A stretch of DNA of 64,000 bases from Archegozetes longisetosus (lineage: Eukaryota; Arthropoda; Arachnida; Sarcoptiformes; Trhypochthoniidae). Below the pieces are notes generated by a model. That model worked only from the letters and a program-made list of their open reading frames with translations, was not told the DNA's origin and did not search any database. Of the stretch, positions 60,028-64,000 are shown piece by piece. The translations under genes were made by a program, and so were the position numbers. How positions within the stretch are numbered: position 1 is the first letter of the stretch; every line of letters begins with the position of its first letter. The stretch spans positions 11,873,843-11,937,842 of the forward strand of contig JAEMBT020000003.1 of assembly GCA_018873245.2 (NCBI GenBank), written 5' to 3'.

Positions 60028-62918
60028 TTAATGAGGCCAGAAGCATTTATATGGCTTTGATTGAGGCACGGGTAAACACATATTTATTTGCTGACAACCA
60101 GGAGGACTCCAATGCATGACAGCTCTATCACACCAATTAAGCACTGGTTGACCAGGAGTTACGCTTTTGATATGTTCGCTATAAATCTTAATAAACTTCT
60201 GAATGACATTCTTATATTCATTTGTATTGTCAGAAATTAGATATCTCTCTCCTGGATCTCTAACTATATGAAAAAGTTTTGGACTATTTGTATGATTAGT
60301 CAAATCATGAGTTGTTATTCCATTGACATAATTTCCGGGGCAAAAATTGATACCAGTCTTGAATTGTTCCCATGGATTGGTAAATGTCCAGAAGTGTGCC
60401 TTATAGTCGCCGTTTCTGACTGCCATCAGTTGATTTCCACGATAATAGAATATATTTGTGTGAATCAATTGATTGTTAAACAGAACTGTTTTCAAGTCAT
60501 TGGAATCATAATCACGATCTGTCGGCATTTGAATGCCAGCTATTGATAGGATTGTATAAAATAAGTCCATAACGGTTGCCGCTTGTTTAGTAACAGAATT
60601 AGGTTTGATTTTTGTTGGCCACCATGCGATCGCTGGTTCCCTTAATCCTCCCTCAAATGTTGTTTGCTTTCCACAAAGAAGTGGGCCGTTACTTCCGGCA
60701 TCAGATTTGCTAACCTTCGATCGTTAAGAATGAATTGAAAAAGTTGTGCGTACACTACACACTCGTAAACTTATAACTTATTGATAAAACGTAATTCAAA
60801 AGCTATACATACGAGAGCGGCCCCATTATCACTAGTGAAGAACACAAATGTGTTATCAAATAGTGTTTTATTTCTTCTAATAGTGTCTAATATTGTTCCG
60901 ATTCCTTCATCTATTTCAATAAGAGCATCACCATAGGAACTACTTTTAGTACTTCTGCCCACATATGGTTTTGATCTGAATGTTGGTGCGTGAAGAGAAT
61001 CTGGTGTCCAATACAGAAAAAATGGCTGCGATTGACTCTTTATAAAATCAATTGCTTCAGAAATATATAATTGAGTTAAGTTTGATATTTGTTTATTTCT
61101 ATCGATAACTATGTTTTCAAAATATCTTCCGATCATCAGATCGTCGCGAAAAAATGCGATGTTCGGTCGACTTTTGTTATCATAGGGACCGAAATGACAA
61201 TTTGTAGAACCAAAAAATTCGTGAAATCCATGTCTTAGCGGTAAGTATTGCTTTTGATGACCCAAATGCCATTTGCCTATAATTTTGTTTCGATATCCAT
61301 ACTATTTGCAAGATTGAAAATTTTTTCAAATAATATAAAATAAAAAATTCAGATTTCGTTCACTTTTTCACTCAACATTCCTGACGCACACGAGCGGCTG
61401 CACTTCCGAAAACTGGCCACTCATAATATAGTCAATGTGCACATTTCGTGAATCAGCATTCAGAGTAGACCTTAAATATGACATTTCATGAGCTTGCGGC
61501 CTCTTTTCTACCTTTCGAAAGAATCAATTACTGAAGAAAGCTTGTGAGTGACGTATTCGAGTGTTATAACTCTATTAAATGGTTAAGTGTACACGTAATG
61601 ATGAGCCTAATTATAAATATATATCCTCAGCTTAGGTTCATCGTTTTTATAGAGAGCGGTAGCCACACATGGTTCCCCTTGCAACGGTTAAAAGAATACA
61701 AAAATTTCATGAAGTGGACGTACTCGGAGTTGGAATTCATATTTAAGGTCTACTCTTGGTACTGATTTAGTAAATATATACATTGAGTATATTATGAGTG
61801 GGCGATTTTACGAAATGCAGTCGTACAAGCAACAATGGTTCGTAAGTGAAGTTCAACACACTTCAGTATGCGTTCTAAAACCTCTTATCATAAAATAATA
61901 GATATCAACATTGTTTAAAAATAATAAAACGCATCTTAATTAAAGCTGAAGATAATCTAAAAAATTGTGGCGCAGTGGTCTGGCATGTATTCGGAAGGCA
62001 CACAGCTCGATCTGTGTAGGGAACGTAGAAACATTTTCAGTCAATTCAAAAAGCGATTCGAAATCCTCTATCTTTGGTTTTAAAACATAGTAAAGCTTAA
62101 CACTATCTAATAATAAAACTCAACTTAAAAGGGAGCTACTGTTGCAAGAATGAGGAAGTAAAGTTCAAATAAAACCAGACGAATCAAAACTATAACTTAT
62201 TATTCCAAACTATGGCAGACATACGAACTTTTGTTACGAAAGTTTAAGAGTTGAGAAAACTACTTCTTTAAAGAAGATGAATCGTTTCCAGTGAACGATT
62301 CATAGAGAGAATATTTTTTTACAATGAAACTTTTATTTTATGATAAATAAATCTTATCGTGAAATTTTAATAGTTTTCAAGGTTTTTCCTATCGAGGCTA
62401 TTGCCGAAAAGTTAAAAACTTTATATTTCTATCAGAGTTAAAAGTTTGGAGTTATAACACAATTTTTGAAGAGAAAAAGATTATCTAGCAAAATTTAGGG
62501 AAAAAATACATTTTACTTGAGCAGAAATTCATACCTGAGCCAATAATTCGGGTAACAATATCTCCCAATCACTTATTCCTCCTACAATCTCTTGTGGTGT
62601 ATAAGAATTTCTGGCATGAATATTGTCGGTATAGAAACCATTACGAATAGGCAGTCTTCCTGTCAGTAATGAAGCTCTTGATGGCGAACATAATGGATTC
62701 GCTGCATAGAAATCTGTGAAAAGCATCCCTTCGCGAGCCATACCATCCAAGTTTGGTGTCTCTCGAGCTGGATCTCCATTAATACCTAAGTCACCCCAAC
62801 CCATGTCGTCCATTAACATAATTATTATGTTTGGATGTGGCTTTTTTGCACATGTTGAACATGTTAAAAGTACAATTATTATTTTTATAGAAATAAATAA
62901 ATTTCTATTAATTGACAT
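60028..62918 (-). CDS. GALNS: N-acetylgalactosamine-6-sulfatase (lysosomal)
   Basis: Exons 62535..62918, 60813..61301 and 60028..60714 (complement), all joined in phase 0, encode 519 residues; human GALNS has 522. Signal peptide residues 1-23 lead to [17 protein letters not shown] with the metal-binding D37/D38. The formylglycine motif is C77-S-P-S-R81 (CSPSR). Further family landmarks are [79 protein letters not shown] and an ending PPGC...CFWPH. The enzyme removes 6-sulfate from GalNAc or Gal residues of chondroitin and keratan sulfates in lysosomes. Intron 1 (1.2 kb) contains a foldback repeat and a tRNA-like fragment; intron 2 is 98 bp. Confidence 0.93.
61380..61860. repeat. foldback/MITE-like element in GALNS intron 1
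   Basis: The left segment with CCACTCATAATATAG and GAGTAGACCTTAAATATGA (about 61380-61510) is mirrored by the right segment carrying TCATATTTAAGGTCTACTC and TATATTATGAGTGGGCGA (about 61690-61850). Identity falls away towards the ends, so exact borders and target site are unknown. Confidence 0.6.
61966..62042 (+). repeat. tRNA-like fragment (tRNA pseudogene or SINE head)
   Basis: TGGCGCAGTGGTCTGGCA resembles a polymerase III A box and D arm. ACACAGCTCGATCTGTGT, about 30 bases on, forms a T-arm-like hairpin with a degenerate B box (GCTCGATC). The acceptor ends do not pair convincingly and no CCA or clear anticodon arm is visible, so a functional tRNA is unlikely. Confidence 0.35.
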
Positions 62919-63299
62919 GACTTTAACATAAAATAGACCAAAGTTTTAAACTACTTTCGAAAGAATTGCTTGCCTGAAGCATGAGTTCATACTATGGAAA
63001 AATGTTGAACTTCGAGTTCAATGAGTACTTGACTGTTATCTTGTACTTTTATCAATTATCAAAAACAACTTTTAGTACTTGAATGACAATAAACTTGTTA
63101 TTCCAGTAATTGCTATAAATATTTGAATAAATATTATTGCACTATTTCTTATTCTTTGAATATTCTTATTAGCTTAAATAAATGAAGTCTGTATCAATCG
63201 AATGACTCCTATTTATAATTGTGAAAGTTATAAAAAAATGTCTACATCTCTATCGGTTATTGATTACCTAAACATACATTTTAGTCTTAATCCGAATTA

Positions 63300-64000
63300 T
63301 TATTCCAGTTGAATGATAAACAAACTGATTTCCGAATTTTTCGAAAAATGAGTCCCCTTTTGTTTAGCAAAAGTTCTTCCGACTCTTCCGTTTTCTAATA
63401 TCGGTTCTGACATAACTGCTTGACTGTATCAACCAATTCTATCGACCGTCAAATTGTCTGATGTAGACAAGAATTGCAGATACTTTTGTATTCAGAAGGT
63501 GTCCTTTACCTTTGTTCGGCATTTGTTCAATGTGTTCAATATCCTTTTAAAGTTGTTTTTCTCTGATTACGTGAGCAAATATATATTTTTTATAGCCTTT
63601 AGAAATACGAAGAGAAATAAAAGTTGAACAAGGATAAAAGAACAGCTACTTTATACCTCAAATTTTGATCGGATTGACGCTGTCTGAGAAAAGTTTCGTG
63701 TAAATTAATTGAATGTGGACTCGATAGTGATTGTTGTCCTTTGTGTTTTTGCTTAGAATAATAGCCTGAATAACGAGTTGGACCTGCATAAGAATAATTG
63801 AAGCTGAGCTCTGCCTGTCACTAACTCCTGAACTACTGAAATACCCATAGCCAAGTCCAGTATCGTTTTAATATGCATATCTCTCGTAGTGTTAAATTTC
63901 ATCTTCTAGTACCGACTAATCAATCAGAATTTAGAAAAGATCTTGAGTGATCGAACTATCATTTCTCCTATATCCTCTGCCGCTAATAGATAATATGATT
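63300..64000 (-). pseudogene. decayed coding exons at window edge, family unknown
   Basis: Minus-strand readings include FNYSYAGPTRYSGYYSKQKH, QQSLSSPHSINLHETFLRQR, ending at a GTATAA donor near 63655. Another is KDIEHIEQMPNKGKGHLLNT near 63480-63540. A second open frame overlaps the first (GYGYFSSSGVSDRQSSASII), which suggests a frame change. The gene continues beyond the window edge and cannot be named. It may be linked to the fragments at 58380-59600. Confidence 0.3.

Noticed and set aside
61966-62042. Functional tRNA gene
   Set aside because: The A-box-like and T-arm-like parts are present, but acceptor pairing, anticodon arm and a proper B box are missing; kept only as a tRNA-like fragment.
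1-64000. CRISPR array, bacterial operon, or retroviral/LTR element
   Set aside because: Introns, TATA promoters and eukaryotic gene families run throughout; no regularly spaced repeats, long direct terminal repeats or capsid/polymerase-like frames were recognised.

Overview
This is AT-rich eukaryotic DNA with short introns, and it is most likely from a mite (Chelicerata, Acari). Three things point that way. The cuticle protein at 57.3 kb carries the arachnid-type chitin-binding (R&R) core ending in GFRAQVRTNELGT. A fatty-acid-binding-protein (FABP) domain at 53.9 kb reads like mite FABPs. Divergent ionotropic receptors and tiny Gly/Tyr-rich secreted proteins are also present. No bacterial operon structure was seen and no retroviral or LTR element was recognised.

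Layout. 1.0-3.7 kb: a two-exon small secreted protein gene on the minus strand. 5.3-9.8 kb: a broken tyrosinase-like gene whose second intron holds four non-autonomous DNA transposons. 12.1-13.9 kb: an intact four-exon tyrosinase-like gene. 14.7-17.0 kb: a Gly/Tyr-rich secreted peptide gene and a possible decayed relative. 18.5-19.9 kb: a secreted protein resembling bacterial or fungal alpha/alpha-toroid proteins, a transfer candidate. 21.9-27.2 kb: an ionotropic receptor (IR) pseudogene followed by a fuller IR gene. 27.8-29.1 kb: a DRAM-family membrane protein. 29.4-34.0 kb: a kinase-like pseudogene and a SMYD4-like pseudogene containing a 380-bp palindrome. 34.6-35.2 kb: a second small secreted gene. 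36.4-37.4 kb: a weak candidate secreted gene. 39.4-40.8 kb: a class III Old Yellow Enzyme. 40.9-42.5 kb: a TRMT10C/MRPP1 (mitochondrial RNase P) homologue. 44.5-46.1 kb: another IR, interrupted by a foldback element. 47.4-49.5 kb: a third tyrosinase-like gene, frameshifted and with one copper ligand replaced. 50.5-52.2 kb: a dead mariner/IS630-like transposase and a Tc1/mariner-type MITE. 52.6-53.8 kb: a leucine-rich-repeat protein, tail to tail with a RING-coiled-coil-FABP fusion gene (53.9-55.0 kb). 55.5-55.8 kb: a third small secreted gene. 57.3-57.8 kb: the R&R cuticle protein. 60.0-62.9 kb: an N-acetylgalactosamine-6-sulfatase (GALNS) orthologue. Decayed coding sequence of unknown identity lies at 58.4-59.6 and 63.3-64.0 kb.

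Main theme. Several genes fit cuticle work: the R&R protein, three or four Gly/Tyr-type secreted peptides, and tyrosinase-like proteins. Three of the small secreted genes share a 4-codon first exon and a promoter block consisting of the 10-bp word TCAAGGTTAG 9-11 bp upstream of a TATA box. That word resembles a Ftz-F1-type nuclear receptor half-site. The most novel item is the intronless RING/TRAF-like zinc finger/coiled-coil/FABP fusion, a domain combination I do not recognise from any described family. The window is rich in foldback and MITE elements; one hAT MITE has duplicated a splice donor as its target site.
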